Assembly (NCBI GenBank): GCA_913045225.1
Contig: CAJWPC010000001.1
Span: forward strand, 205,128 to 269,127
Reading direction: 5' to 3'
Origin: an uncultured Rhodobiaceae bacterium
GTDB taxonomy: Bacteria; Pseudomonadota; Alphaproteobacteria; Rhizobiales; TMED25
DNA length: 64,000 bases
This document shows, piece by piece, positions 16,940 through 27,100 of the stretch. Position 1 is the first letter of the stretch, and every line of letters starts with the position of its first letter. The notes beneath the pieces were generated by a model. It searched no databases and had not been told where the DNA came from. It saw only the letters and a list, made by a program, of their open reading frames with translations. Both the position numbers and the translations under genes were made by a program.

Positions 16940-18358
16940 TTAAAATATTTTACCTGGATTTAGTATGTTTTTTGGATCAAGAAGATTTTTGAGATCTTTC
17001 ATTAATTGTAACTCAACTTCATCTTTATAATTCAGCATCTGTTTCTTTTTTATCTGCCCCACACCATGTTCAGCTGCAAAGCTGCCGCCGAAGGAATTTG
17101 CATTTCCATATACAATCTCTCTTATTTCTTCTGTATTTTGTTTAAATGTATCAGGATCGTAATTGCTTGGAGGACATACGTTAAAATGAATATTTCCGTC
17201 ACCAATATGCCCATAGGGCACTGGGCGGACATCTGGTAAATAATCAATCAATTTTTGTGTTGTACTTCTTATGAATTCAGGAACAGATGATACGGGGACT
17301 GAGCAGTCATGTTTTATCTCACCACCTAATTTTGGTTGATGTTCAACAATTGCCTTTCTTATCTTCCAAATATTTTGCGCTTGCGAGAGTGAGCTGGCTA
17401 TTGCAGCATTACAAACTAGACCCTTCTCGATAGCATTCCCAAGGGCATACTCAAGTGAGTCATTTGCATTATCGTTATTTTTTGTATCAGAGTACTCGAT
17501 AATTACATTCCATTCCTGTGGATCTGATATAGGACTTACTAATTCATCTCCATATTTAAGTGCAATATCGAGTCCAATTTTTGGAATGAGTTCATATGAG
17601 GATAATAATTCACCAGAAAAACTTTTCAGTGTTTCAAGTAGCTGGATTGTTGCATCTAAATTACTTAGTGAAGCAAAGGCCGTCACCTTATTCTCAATTT
17701 TTGGAAACAGTCTCAAGCATGCTGCAGTGATAACACCAAGTGTTCCCTCAGCTCCCATAAACATATGCTTTGTAGCATAGCCAGAATTATCTTTACGTAA
17801 TCTTTTCAAGTTGTTCATTATCCGGCCATCTGCTAAAACAACCTCCAATCCCAGAACTAAATCTCTCATATTTCCATACTTTAATACGGAAATGCCTCCA
17901 GCATTTGTAGATATATTTCCCCCAATTGTGCATGAGCCCTCTGACCCAATGCTCAAGGGAAAGAACCTTGATGCCTCTTGAGCGGCATCCTGAACTTGGC
18001 TGAGAATGCATCCAGACTCGACTGTAATTGAATAATCCTCGGGAATTATACTGATAATATTATTCATTTTTTCTAAACTTAATATAATTTCTCCATTAGG
18101 TATTCCCGATGCAACTGATCCTGTGTTACCTCCCTGAGGTACAACGGCGATAGTTTCTTCATGACATACACGTAATATTTTAGACACTTGTTCACTGTTA
18201 CGAGGGGTTAGCATCAATGCTGAGGATCCACTTATATTTCCTACCCAATCCACTAAGTGCGGTGCGATCGTATCATGATCTGTGATGATATCTCTTTCAT
18301 TTAAGATGTTACCAAATTTTTTTTGGAAGTCTTGAAGTTGCTTTTCATTCAGTTTCAT
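16940..18358 (-). CDS. FAD-linked D-2-hydroxyacid dehydrogenase (GlcD/D-2-hydroxyglutarate dehydrogenase type)
   Basis: 472 residues of the VAO/PCMH flavoprotein family. The FAD-binding domain shows VVPQGGNTGSVASG (73-86) and the IGSEGSCTIGGNISTNAGG loop. The C-terminal substrate domain has PYGHIGDGNIHFNV, whose histidines bind the metal and substrate in D-lactate and D-2-hydroxyglutarate dehydrogenases, and AAEHGVGQIKK. It oxidises a D-2-hydroxyacid to the keto acid and passes electrons on. It complements the L-type FMN oxidase at 630. Confidence 0.85.
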   Translation of the reverse strand: MKLNEKQLQDFQKKFGNILNERDIITDHDTIAPHLVDWVGNISGSSALMLTPRNSEQVSKILRVCHEETIAVVPQGGNTGSVASGIPNGEIILSLEKMNNIISIIPEDYSITVESGCILSQVQDAAQEASRFFPLSIGSEGSCTIGGNISTNAGGISVLKYGNMRDLVLGLEVVLADGRIMNNLKRLRKDNSGYATKHMFMGAEGTLGVITAACLRLFPKIENKVTAFASLSNLDATIQLLETLKSFSGELLSSYELIPKIGLDIALKYGDELVSPISDPQEWNVIIEYSDTKNNDNANDSLEYALGNAIEKGLVCNAAIASSLSQAQNIWKIRKAIVEHQPKLGGEIKHDCSVPVSSVPEFIRSTTQKLIDYLPDVRPVPYGHIGDGNIHFNVCPPSNYDPDTFKQNTEEIREIVYGNANSFGGSFAAEHGVGQIKKKQMLNYKDEVELQLMKDLKNLLDPKNILNPGKIF

Positions 18359-18380
18359 GATCTGAAATTTATCTTTCTTG

Positions 18381-18456
18381 TGGTGCCGGCTGAGAGATTT
18401 GAACTCCCGACCTACTGATTACAAATCAGCCGCTCTACCAACTGAGCTAAGCCGGC
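18381..18456 (-). tRNA. tRNA-Thr (anticodon TGT)
   Basis: A 76-base cloverleaf on the minus strand: acceptor GCCGGCT/AGCCGGC, D arm GCTC-AGTTGGTA-GAGC, anticodon arm with loop TTTGTAA, T loop TTCAAAT, discriminator A and encoded CCA (18381-18383). It reads ACN threonine codons. Confidence 0.97.
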
Positions 18457-18558
18457 ACATTTGATCAATTATTATTTAAATCAAAAAATAATTTTTTCAA
18501 AGAAAATAATTTATATTCTGTATGCAAATTGAGAACATAGTACCGATCATATGATTCA

Positions 18559-19287
18559 CTAACCTGAGTTCGGTGTTATCTTATCTAGAATAATTCCAAT
18601 AGCGACAGATACATTTAAGCTCTTAATTTCTCCAATTGTATTTACACGGTATGTCATATCACAAAGTTTCTTTGTCAAGTTTCTCATTCCTTTACCCTCT
18701 TCACCAAATATCAAAACAATTCGATCTTGCAAATTAAAGACTGAATCTTCAATATTAGAGTTAGCTTCGCTATCGAAGCCTATTAACCAATATTTATTTT
18801 TTTTTAGCTCGTTTAAGCAATTTGATAAGTTATTTGATGTAATTATATCTATGTATTCTAATCCACCAGATGACGCTTTTGCTATTATACCTTCATCAAG
18901 TTGTTCAAATTTGTTGGTAGTGATTATTGTTTTACAATTGAATGCAGCGCAAGTCCGAATAATTGCCCCAATATTTCTTGGGTCCACAACATTATCTAGA
19001 AATACAACTCGTTTAGAATTCGAAAAATCATAATCATTAACTGCAATGATTTTTTTCTTTTCGGAAACAATTAAAATTCCCTGATGCACTTGATTGCCAT
19101 CAAGCATTCCATTTATTATTTTTGATTCTACGATTTTGGTACTAAATTTATGAATATCAATATTATTATTTTCGACTATTTTTTTGTATGCATTTTTTGT
19201 AATAAATATCTCTTTTATAACTCTATCCTCATTATAAAGAGCGTGTGTTGCTGCATGATAACCGTGTATATATGCATATTTATTCAT
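18559..19287 (-). CDS. rlmB: 23S rRNA 2'-O-methyltransferase, RlmB/TrmH (SpoU) family
   Basis: 242 residues. The N-terminal rRNA-binding domain (about 1-80) is followed by the SPOUT knot with its three motifs: VVFLDNVVDPRNIGAIIRTC (motif 1 with N and R), IFGEEGKGMR (motif 2) and IKSLNVSVAIGI (motif 3). RlmB methylates G2251 of 23S rRNA in E. coli. It is divergent from the tRNA-Tyr/tRNA-Gly/tuf unit, a common alphaproteobacterial arrangement. Confidence 0.88.
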   Translation of the reverse strand: MNKYAYIHGYHAATHALYNEDRVIKEIFITKNAYKKIVENNNIDIHKFSTKIVESKIINGMLDGNQVHQGILIVSEKKKIIAVNDYDFSNSKRVVFLDNVVDPRNIGAIIRTCAAFNCKTIITTNKFEQLDEGIIAKASSGGLEYIDIITSNNLSNCLNELKKNKYWLIGFDSEANSNIEDSVFNLQDRIVLIFGEEGKGMRNLTKKLCDMTYRVNTIGEIKSLNVSVAIGIILDKITPNSG

Positions 19288-19387
19288 AATTGCCTTTACC
19301 TCTAGATTTTTATATATCTTTGGTGTAATTGTGTATAGTGTTTAATGCAAACGCTCTTTACGCATAAGCAATTTGGGTTTTTCTATT

Positions 19388-19472
19388 GGAGGGGTGCCCG
19401 AGTGGTTAAAGGGGACGGGCTGTAAACCCGTTGGCTTAGCCTACGTTGGTTCAAATCCAACCCCCTCCACCA
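19388..19472 (+). tRNA. tRNA-Tyr (anticodon GTA)
   Basis: An 85-base class II tRNA with a long variable arm: acceptor GGAGGGG/CCCCTCC, anticodon stem ACGGG/CCCGT with loop CTGTAAA, T loop TTCAAAT, discriminator A and encoded CCA. First gene of the tRNA-tuf cluster. Confidence 0.97.
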
Positions 19473-19492
19473 ATTTGTTTACGAATGTTGAT

Positions 19493-19566
19493 GCGGGTGT
19501 AGCTCAAAGGTAGAGCAGCAGCCTTCCAAGCTGAGGACGAGGGTTCGATTCCCTTCACCCGCTCCA
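19493..19566 (+). tRNA. tRNA-Gly (anticodon TCC)
   Basis: A 74-base cloverleaf: acceptor GCGGGTG/CACCCGC, anticodon loop CTTCCAA, T loop TTCGATT, discriminator T and encoded CCA. It lies 20 bases after tRNA-Tyr and upstream of tuf, probably in one primary transcript. Confidence 0.97.
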
Positions 19567-19703
19567 AAAAAATATAAAATTTTTGTTTATTTTTTTGTAG
19601 ATTTTTTAAAATAATCAACTATATATGGTAAAGAATTCATTCATCATTAACATAATAATCGTATAAAAAATATGATTTACTAACTATTAAGGTAGGAAGA
19701 AAC

Positions 19704-20891
19704 ATGGCTAAAGAAAAGTTTGATCGCAGTAAACCGCATTGTAACATTGGTACAATCGGTCACGTAGACCACGGTAAAACAACATTAACTGCAGCAATTA
19801 CAAAAGTGCTTTCAGAAGCAGGTGGAGCAGAATTTTCTGCGTATGACGCTATCGATAAAGCTCCAGAAGAAAAGGCACGTGGGATAACAATATCAACTGC
19901 TCACGTCGAGTATACAACAGACAATAGGCATTATGCTCACGTAGATTGTCCAGGTCACGCTGATTACGTAAAAAATATGATAACTGGTGCCGCGCAAATG
20001 GATGGAGCGATTCTTGTTGTTAATGCAGCTGATGGGCCAATGCCACAAACTAGAGAACATATCTTACTTGCAAGACAAGTTGGCGTTCCCGCACTTGTCG
20101 TTTACTTAAACAAAGTTGATCAAGTTGATGATGATGAGCTACTAGATTTAGTTGAAATGGAAGTAAGAGAACTTTTAAGCTCTTATGAATTTCCTGGCGA
20201 TGATATACCAATAGTAAAAGGATCTGCACTAGCTGCACTCGAAGGTAGAGATGATGAAATTGGTAAAAATTCAATTATGGAATTAATGGCCGCTGTTGAC
20301 TCATATATTCCTCAACCTGATAGACCAAAAGATCAACCATTCTTGATGCCAATAGAAGACGTCTTTTCGATTTCAGGCCGCGGAACTGTTGTGACTGGAA
20401 GAGTTGAACGTGGTGTTATAAATGTCGGTGAAGAAATAGAAATTGTCGGCATTAAGGATACAGCAAAAACAACATGTACTGGTGTTGAAATGTTTAGAAA
20501 GCTTCTAGATCAAGGTGAGGCTGGAGATAATGTTGGTGTGCTACTCAGGGGAACCAAAAGGGAAGAAGTTGAAAGAGGACAGGTTTTGGCAAAGCCAGCA
20601 TCAATCAAACCTTTTGCAAAATTCAAAGCTAATGCATACATACTTACGAAGGATGAGGGAGGCAGACATACACCTTTCTTTACAAACTACCGACCACAAT
20701 TTTATTTCCGTACAACAGATGTTACAGGCGTAGTTTCGCTACCACAAGGTACTGAAATGGTAATGCCCGGTGATAACATTGAAATGGATGTAGAATTAAT
20801 CACTCCAATAGCAATGGAAGAAAATTTGAGGTTTGCTATTCGTGAAGGCGGTAGAACCGTCGGTGCTGGAGTAGTTTCAAAGATAACCTAA
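19704..20891 (+). CDS. tuf: Elongation factor Tu
   Basis: 395 residues. G1 GHVDHGKT, switch [23 protein letters not shown] (NKxD) and SALAAL define the GTPase domain, followed by two beta-barrel domains ending in [16 protein letters not shown]. It carries aminoacyl-tRNA to the ribosomal A site. This is the only tuf copy in the window; the usual second site between fusA and rpsJ is empty. It is flanked by tRNA-Gly and tRNA-Trp. The ribosome-binding site is GGTAGGAAG before ATG 19704. Confidence 0.98.
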   Translation: MAKEKFDRSKPHCNIGTIGHVDHGKTTLTAAITKVLSEAGGAEFSAYDAIDKAPEEKARGITISTAHVEYTTDNRHYAHVDCPGHADYVKNMITGAAQMDGAILVVNAADGPMPQTREHILLARQVGVPALVVYLNKVDQVDDDELLDLVEMEVRELLSSYEFPGDDIPIVKGSALAALEGRDDEIGKNSIMELMAAVDSYIPQPDRPKDQPFLMPIEDVFSISGRGTVVTGRVERGVINVGEEIEIVGIKDTAKTTCTGVEMFRKLLDQGEAGDNVGVLLRGTKREEVERGQVLAKPASIKPFAKFKANAYILTKDEGGRHTPFFTNYRPQFYFRTTDVTGVVSLPQGTEMVMPGDNIEMDVELITPIAMEENLRFAIREGGRTVGAGVVSKIT

Positions 20892-20919
20892 GTTAATTGA
20901 CAGGTGGTTCAATTAATAC

Positions 20920-20995
20920 AGGAGTGTAGCTCAATTGGCAGAGCGTCGGTCTCCAAAACCGAAGGTTGGGGGTTCGACTCCCTCCACTCCTGCCA
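20920..20995 (+). tRNA. tRNA-Trp (anticodon CCA)
   Basis: A 76-base cloverleaf: acceptor AGGAGTG/CACTCCT, anticodon loop CTCCAAA, T loop TTCGACT, discriminator G and encoded CCA. It lies 28 bases after tuf and 26 before secE, the conserved tuf-trnW-secE order. Confidence 0.97.
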
Positions 20996-21021
20996 AAAAA
21001 TAAAAAGTACTAATTAAAATC

Positions 21022-21219
21022 ATGGCAAAATTCAGACCTGTAAAATACGTACAAGAAGTTAAGAACGAGATGGACAAGGTCACATGGCCTTCACGTCGTG
21101 AAACCACTGTGACGTCAATCATGGTTTTAATTTTTGTATTTATTGCCGCAATTTTCTTTCTATTATCTGACCAATTACTTAGCTGGGTTGTTGGTTTGAT
21201 ACTTGGGATTGGTGGTTAA
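21022..21219 (+). CDS. secE: Preprotein translocase subunit SecE
   Basis: 65 residues: an amphipathic N-terminal helix with the conserved EMDKVTWPSRRET (about 16-28) and one C-terminal transmembrane helix. SecE clamps SecY in the inner-membrane translocon. The single-span form is normal for alphaproteobacteria. It ends 2 bases before nusG. Confidence 0.95.
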   Translation: MAKFRPVKYVQEVKNEMDKVTWPSRRETTVTSIMVLIFVFIAAIFFLLSDQLLSWVVGLILGIGG

Positions 21220-21221
21220 TA

Positions 21222-21752
21222 ATGGCTCATAATTGGTTTATAGTGCACGCTTACTCAAACTTTGAAAAGCAAGTAGCAAACTCAATAAAAGAGCAGGCTA
21301 TACAGAGAGGCATGGAAGATAAATTTAGCGAGATTCTCGTTCCCACCGAAGATGTAGTGCAAGTAAGAAAAGGAAGAAAAGTCCAATCTGAAAGAAAGTT
21401 TTTCCCAGGCTATGTGCTAGTAAAAATGGAAATGAGTGATGAAGCTTATCATCTAGTTAAAAAAACAAATAAGGTTGCGGGGTTTCTTGGCTCTCAGAAT
21501 AAACCAATTCCAATCACAAAAGAAGAAGTTGACCGTATCATGACGCAAGTCCAAGAAGGTGTTGATGGACCGCTATCTACAATTTCATTTGAAATTGGAG
21601 AGCAGGTTAGAGTCGCTGAAGGACCGTTCGCATCCTTTAGTGGAGTTGTTGAGGAAGTTGATACTGAAAGATCAAGATTAAAGGTTGCAGTTTCAATTTT
21701 TGGTCGCGCCACGCCTGTTGAGTTAGAATACAATCAAGTTGAAAAGTTATAG
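21222..21752 (+). CDS. nusG: Transcription termination/antitermination factor NusG
   Basis: 176 residues. The NGN domain opens with NWFIVHAYSNFEKQVANSI and contains FFPGYVLVKMEM; the C-terminal KOW domain carries GEQVRVAEGPFASFSGVVEEVD. It binds the RNA polymerase clamp and links to Rho or to S10. Adjacent to secE, as usual. Confidence 0.97.
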   Translation: MAHNWFIVHAYSNFEKQVANSIKEQAIQRGMEDKFSEILVPTEDVVQVRKGRKVQSERKFFPGYVLVKMEMSDEAYHLVKKTNKVAGFLGSQNKPIPITKEEVDRIMTQVQEGVDGPLSTISFEIGEQVRVAEGPFASFSGVVEEVDTERSRLKVAVSIFGRATPVELEYNQVEKL

Positions 21753-21810
21753 TGTTTGATTTTAATAAAAAAATATGTAATGTGTACTTTATTCAAATAG
21801 AGGATAAGTA

Positions 21811-22239
21811 ATGGCAAAAAAGATTGAAGGTTATTTAAAACTACATGTTCCTGCTGGGAAGGCTGCGCCGGCTCCTCCAATTGGACCTGCTCTAGGCCAA
21901 AGAGGCTTAAATATTATGGAGTTTTGCAAAGCTTTCAACGCGGAAACTCAAGATCTTGAACCAGAAATGCCTATACCGACGACAATAACTATCTACCAAG
22001 ATAAGTCATTTACATTTACAACAAAAACACCACCGGCCTCCTATTTATTAAAAAAAGCTGCAAATCTAGCAAAGGGTGGCTCAACACCGGGAAGAGAGAG
22101 TGCTGGGACCGTGACGAAAAAACAAGTAGAAGAAATTGCTGAACAAAAAATGAAAGATCTCAACGCAAATTCTATTGATCAAGCTGCAAAGATTATAGAG
22201 GGATCAGCTCGGTCAATGGGTTTTGAGGTTGTAGAATAA
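21811..22239 (+). CDS. rplK: 50S ribosomal protein L11
   Basis: 142 residues, the normal length. The proline-rich N-terminal segment [19 protein letters not shown], site of thiopeptide and release-factor interplay, and the C-terminal rRNA-binding domain are intact. It forms the GTPase-associated centre with L10/L12. The ribosome-binding site GAGGA precedes ATG 21811; rplA follows after 9 bases. Confidence 0.97.
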   Translation: MAKKIEGYLKLHVPAGKAAPAPPIGPALGQRGLNIMEFCKAFNAETQDLEPEMPIPTTITIYQDKSFTFTTKTPPASYLLKKAANLAKGGSTPGRESAGTVTKKQVEEIAEQKMKDLNANSIDQAAKIIEGSARSMGFEVVE

Positions 22240-22248
22240 GGTAAGTAA

Positions 22249-22944
22249 ATGGGAAAGATAGGAAAAAGATATACTGAAATTTCAAGCTCAACTGACTCTA
22301 AAACTCTATATGGAATTGATGAAGCCGTCAAACTTGTGAAGAACAATGCTAAGGCAAAGTTCAATGAGACCATTGAAATATCTTTTAACTTGGGCGTTGA
22401 CCCAAAACAAGCTGATCAGATGGTTCGAGGGGTTGTAAATTTACCTGAAGGTACAGGAAAAACTGTTAAAGTGGCTGTATTTGCAAGAGATGCGAAAGCA
22501 AAAGAGGCAGAAGCAGCAGGAGCTGATATTGTAGGTAGCGATGATTTAGCTGAAACAGTGAAAAGTGGGAAATTTGATTTTGATCGGGTAATTTCAACAC
22601 CTGATATGATGGCGGTTGTTGGGCAGTTGGGAAAAGTTCTAGGGCCAAAGGGGCTAATGCCCAACCCTAAATTGGGAACCGTCACTGACAATATCAGTGA
22701 TGCAGTAAAAAATATCAAAGGAGGCTCAGTAGAATATCGCGTTGAAAAAGCTGGAATAGTTCACGCAGGTATCGGTAAAGCAGATTTTTCAGAAAGTGCA
22801 ATTAAAAATAATGTACTGGCAATCATTGAGGCAATTCAGTCCGCAAAACCCACTGGTGCAAAAGGAACATATATCAAAGGAATTACCTTGACATCAACAA
22901 TGGGTGTTGGTGTAAAACTTGATCCAGCCATACTTGAGACTTAA
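22249..22944 (+). CDS. rplA: 50S ribosomal protein L1
   Basis: 231 residues covering both L1 domains. Diagnostic stretches include [12 protein letters not shown] in domain II and [14 protein letters not shown] at the C-terminus. It forms the L1 stalk at the E site, and in other bacteria represses the rplKA mRNA. Followed by a 216-base leader before rplJ. Confidence 0.97.
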   Translation: MGKIGKRYTEISSSTDSKTLYGIDEAVKLVKNNAKAKFNETIEISFNLGVDPKQADQMVRGVVNLPEGTGKTVKVAVFARDAKAKEAEAAGADIVGSDDLAETVKSGKFDFDRVISTPDMMAVVGQLGKVLGPKGLMPNPKLGTVTDNISDAVKNIKGGSVEYRVEKAGIVHAGIGKADFSESAIKNNVLAIIEAIQSAKPTGAKGTYIKGITLTSTMGVGVKLDPAILET

Positions 22945-23160
22945 TTAAAAAAAATAAATAAATTGACTTTACATTTAGGATTAAAAAGCATAAATATATT
23001 TTAAATATGTACAACCTGTCCTAGATTATAGGGGCTTCGGCTTAATTTCCTATATGAGACAATGCGATGTTTACTGAAACCTAAATGTCGCCACAGTTAG
23101 TATAAAATACTACGGGCAGGTAACATTCGTTATTTCGAATGTACACTGAAAGAGGAAACT
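22945..23160 (+). promoter_or_regulatory. rplJ-rplL leader, probable L10-binding autoregulatory RNA and promoter region
   Basis: This is the longest untranslated gap within the ribosomal block. It contains a TTGACT -35-like hexamer (22963-22968), a stem TATAGG/CCTATA (23027-23032 with 23049-23054) enclosing a TTCG-bearing segment, and a perfect 7-bp hairpin ACATTCG/CGAATGT (23123-23129 with 23136-23142) just before the ribosome-binding site. L10-L12 leaders in the same position bind the L10 complex to repress translation; that role here is inferred from position and folding only. Confidence 0.5.
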
Positions 23161-23679
23161 GTGGACAGACAAGCTAAAGAATCTTTTGTTGCGAATCTCA
23201 AAGATGTATTCAACACATCTGCCGTTGTGGTTGTGGCACAAAATACTGGTCTGACCGTATCAGAAATGAACGAACTGCGAAGTGCTATGCGCGATGCGGG
23301 TGGGCAAATCAAGGTAATCAAGAATAAACTAACAAAAATTGCGCTTGATGGTACACCTCTATCCGCTATAGAAGAGTATTTGAATGGGCCGTCAATGTTA
23401 GCCTATTCAGACGACCCTGTAGCTGCGCCAAAAATCGCAATAAAATTTGCAAAAGAAAATGATAACTTTGTTGTTCTCGGTGGATCTCTTCCAGAAAAGA
23501 AAATTGATCTTGGGGAAGTTAAACAACTTGCAAGTCTCCCATCGCTAGATGAATTAAGGGCTAAAATACTTGGCCTCATTAATACGCCTGCAGGAAATAT
23601 CGCAAGTCTCGTAAATACACCAGGTACCAATTTAGCCCAGGTTGTTAAAGCCTATTCAGAAAAAAGCGAAGCAGCCTAG
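23161..23679 (+). CDS. rplJ: 50S ribosomal protein L10
   Basis: 172 residues starting with GTG at 23161 behind AGAGGAAA. The N-terminal rRNA-binding globule has NTGLTVSEMNELRSAMRDAGG and VIKNKLTKIAL; the C-terminal helix (about 135-172) binds L7/L12 dimers. It anchors the stalk that recruits translational GTPases. Confidence 0.96.
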   Translation: MDRQAKESFVANLKDVFNTSAVVVVAQNTGLTVSEMNELRSAMRDAGGQIKVIKNKLTKIALDGTPLSAIEEYLNGPSMLAYSDDPVAAPKIAIKFAKENDNFVVLGGSLPEKKIDLGEVKQLASLPSLDELRAKILGLINTPAGNIASLVNTPGTNLAQVVKAYSEKSEAA

Positions 23680-23709
23680 TTTTTATAATTAATTAAGATA
23701 GGACAGGAA

Positions 23710-24096
23710 ATGGCAGATTTAGAAAAAATTGCAGAAAGTTTATCAAGTTTAACAATTCTTGAGGCATCAGAATTAACAAAGATGCTTGAAGAAAAATGGG
23801 GTGTATCCGCAGCTGCGCAAGTTGCTGTCGCGGCGGCACCTGCTGGCGGGGATGCAGGTGGAGCTTCGGCTTCAGCAGAAGAAAAAACTGAATTCAGTGT
23901 TGTTCTTGCAAGCATGGGTGATCAGAAGATTAATGTCATCAAAGAAGTCAGGGCTATCACAGGCCTTGGATTAAAAGAGGCAAAAGATCTTGTTGAGTCT
24001 GCCCCTAAGCCAGTAAAAGAGGGTGTAGCAAAAGATGAAGCAGATAAGATTAAAGAACAATTGGAAGGAGCCGGTGCTACCGTTGAAGTTAAATAG
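23710..24096 (+). CDS. rplL: 50S ribosomal protein L7/L12
   Basis: 128 residues: N-terminal dimerisation domain (1 to about 35), an Ala/Gly-rich hinge (about 38-58), and the factor-binding domain with [24 protein letters not shown] and [22 protein letters not shown]. It recruits EF-Tu, EF-G, IF2 and RFs. It ends 63 bases before rpoB; a small GAAA-loop stem (24109-24120) lies between. Confidence 0.97.
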   Translation: MADLEKIAESLSSLTILEASELTKMLEEKWGVSAAAQVAVAAAPAGGDAGGASASAEEKTEFSVVLASMGDQKINVIKEVRAITGLGLKEAKDLVESAPKPVKEGVAKDEADKIKEQLEGAGATVEVK

Positions 24097-24159
24097 AAGA
24101 TAACATTCTAGCGAAAGCTAAAAAAAAAATTCTATATTAACTATTAACGGGAACACAGC

Positions 24160-27100
24160 ATGTCTGAAACTTTCATTGGACGAAAAAGAGTAAGAAAATC
24201 ATTTGGTAAGATCCGCGAAGTTGCGGAGATGCCTAATCTAATTGAAGTACAAAAATCATCATATGATTATTTCCTTCAAGCAACAGAGCCTGACGGCGGG
24301 AGAGACAATACAGGATTACAGTCTGTATTCACATCTGTATTCCCAATTACAGACTTTAACGAAAGTTCTCGCCTTGAATTCGTAAAATACGATTTTGATG
24401 CACCAAAATATGATGTTGAAGAATGTCAACAGAGGGGTTTAACATATGCAGCGCCCCTTAGGGCAACGCTAAGACTGATCGTATTTGATATTGACGAAGA
24501 TACACAAACACCATCTGTAAAGGATATAAAAGAACAAGAAGTCTATATGGGCGATATCCCATTAATGACAAATAATGGTACATTCATATTTAATGGCACC
24601 GAAAGAGTTGTCGTGAGTCAGATGCATCGTAGTCCCGGAGTATTTTTCGATCATGACAAAGGCAAATCTCACTCAAGTGGAAAGATACTTTATGCTGCAA
24701 GAATAATTCCTTACAGAGGATCATGGCTCGATTTTGAATTTGATGCGAAAGATCTTGTATATGCTCGTATCGATCGTAAGAGAAAAATACCAGTTTCAAC
24801 AATTCTCTTTGCGCTCGGTTATGACTCCGAAGAAATACTTAATAATTTCTATCATAAATATGTCGTTGAAATGAACAAAAAAGGTTGGGTTTCGGACTTT
24901 AAGGGGGCCCAATACAAAGGGATAAAGATTGCGGCAGACCTAATTAATGCCGATACAGGTGAGGTTGCCGCTGAAGCAGGAACGAAAATGACTCCAAGAT
25001 ACATCAACAAGTTAGTGGAGTCAGGGCTCAAAAAAATTCTGTATGCAAAAGAAGCACTTGTCGGTCAATTTGTGGCAGAAGATATTGTAAACCTAAAAAC
25101 GGGACTCGTTTATGCAGAAGCAGGTGACGAGATAACCATGGATCTTCTCGAAGCGCTCGAGTCAAATAAAATATCGAAATTACCAATATTAGAAATCGAT
25201 CATGTGAATACAGGTGCTTTCATTCGGGATACATTAAAAGTTGATAAAAATCAAAACAAAAGAGAGGCACTAGTCGATATCTATCGCTTGATGAGGCCAG
25301 GTGAGCCACCCACTGATGAGACTGCAGAAAGTTTATTTGAAAGCTTATTTTTTGATCCTGATAGGTATGACTTGTCGGCTGTTGGGCGTGTAAAAATGAA
25401 CATGAGATTAGAGCTTGACGCTGATGATGACTATTGCGTATTGAGAAAAGAAGACATATTAGCGGTCGTAAAGCATCTTGTTGAGCTCAGAGATGGAAAA
25501 GGTGACGTTGATGATATCGATCACTTAGGCAATCGAAGGGTTAGATCAGTTGGAGAGTTAGTTGAAAATCAATACAGGATTGGCTTGCTCCGTATGGAAA
25601 GGGCCATAAGGGAAAAATTAAGTTCCGTTGATATAGATACTGTTATGCCTAATGACTTGATTAATGCTAAACCAATAACGGCAGCTTTGAGGGAATTTTT
25701 TGGCTCCTCGCAACTTTCACAATTTATGGACCAGACAAATCCACTCTCTCTGATCACCCACATTAGACGCGTATCAGCGCTTGGGCCAGGTGGGCTAACC
25801 CGAGAAAGAGCGGGATTTGAAGTGCGTGACGTTCACCCAACACACTATGGTCGAATTTGCCCGATTGAGACCCCAGAAGGTCCAAATATAGGCTTGATCA
25901 ATTCTTTGGCAACTTTTGCACGAGTAAATAAATATGGTTTTATTGAAAGTCCATATAGGAAAGTTGTAAAAAGTAAGGTTACAGACGATGTTGTGTACTT
26001 ATCTGCAATTGAAGAAACTAAATATAACATAGCTCAAGCAAATGCAACTCTTGATAGCAAGTCTAAGTTTGTTGACGAACTCATAAATTGTCGACTTGCT
26101 GGGGAGGTTCAATTAGTACCTGCGGAAAAAGTTGATTTTATGGATGTATCACCAAAACAATTAGTTTCGGCAGCTGCAGCTCTCATACCATTTCTTGAAA
26201 ATGATGATGCAAACAGAGCGCTCATGGGGTCTAACATGCAGCGTCAGGCAGTGCCTTTGATGAAAACTGAAGCCCCATTTGTTGGGACTGGAATGGAGTC
26301 TGTTGTTGCCAGGGACTCTGGTGCCGCTGTCACAGCCAGACGTACAGGTATCGTAGACCAAGTGGACTCAAACCGTATTGTAATTAGAGCAACAAACGAG
26401 AAAGATGCCTCAAAATCTGCAATCGATATTTATAATTTAGCAAAATTTCAAAGATCAAATCAGAATACATGCATAAATCAAAGACCGCTTGTAAAAGTGG
26501 GTGAGTCGGTTGATGCAGGAGATATTATCGCTGATGGTCCATCAACGGATTTGGGCGATCTGGCATTAGGTAAAAATGTACTTGTCGCCTACATGCCATG
26601 GAATGGTTACAACTATGAAGACTCGATTCTTATATCAGAAAGAGTGGTAAGAGAAGATACATTTACCTCAATTCACCTAGAAGAATTTGAAGTCATGGCT
26701 CGAGATACCAAACTTGGACCTGAAGATATAACAAGAGATATACCAAATGTTGGTGAAGAGGCTCTCAAGAACCTTGACGAAGCTGGAATAGTCTATATTG
26801 GTGCTGAGGTAAAGGCAGGGGATATATTAGTCGGTAAGATTACACCAAAAGGTGAGAGCCCAATGACCCCTGAAGAGAAGCTATTAAGAGCAATTTTTGG
26901 TGAAAAAGCAACAGATGTGAGAGATACGTCGTTAAGACTACCACCAGGTGTTACAGGAACTGTCGTCGAGGTTAGAGTCTTCAATAGGCATGGCATAGAA
27001 AAAGATGAAAGAGCTCTTGCCATAGAGCGCGATGAAATTGTCAGATTGTCTAAGGATAAGGACGATGAAACAAATATACTCGACAGGAATGTTATGGCAA

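Noticed and set aside
19565..19597. CAAAAA/TTTTTG stem plus T-rich run after tRNA-Gly as a terminator
   Set aside because: The stem is almost entirely A-T and weak, in a region where AT-rich dyads arise easily.
24109..24120. Hairpin TAGC-GAAA-GCTA between rplL and rpoB as a terminator
   Set aside because: Only 4 bp and followed by an A run on the coding strand, so it is not an intrinsic terminator; at most a processing site.
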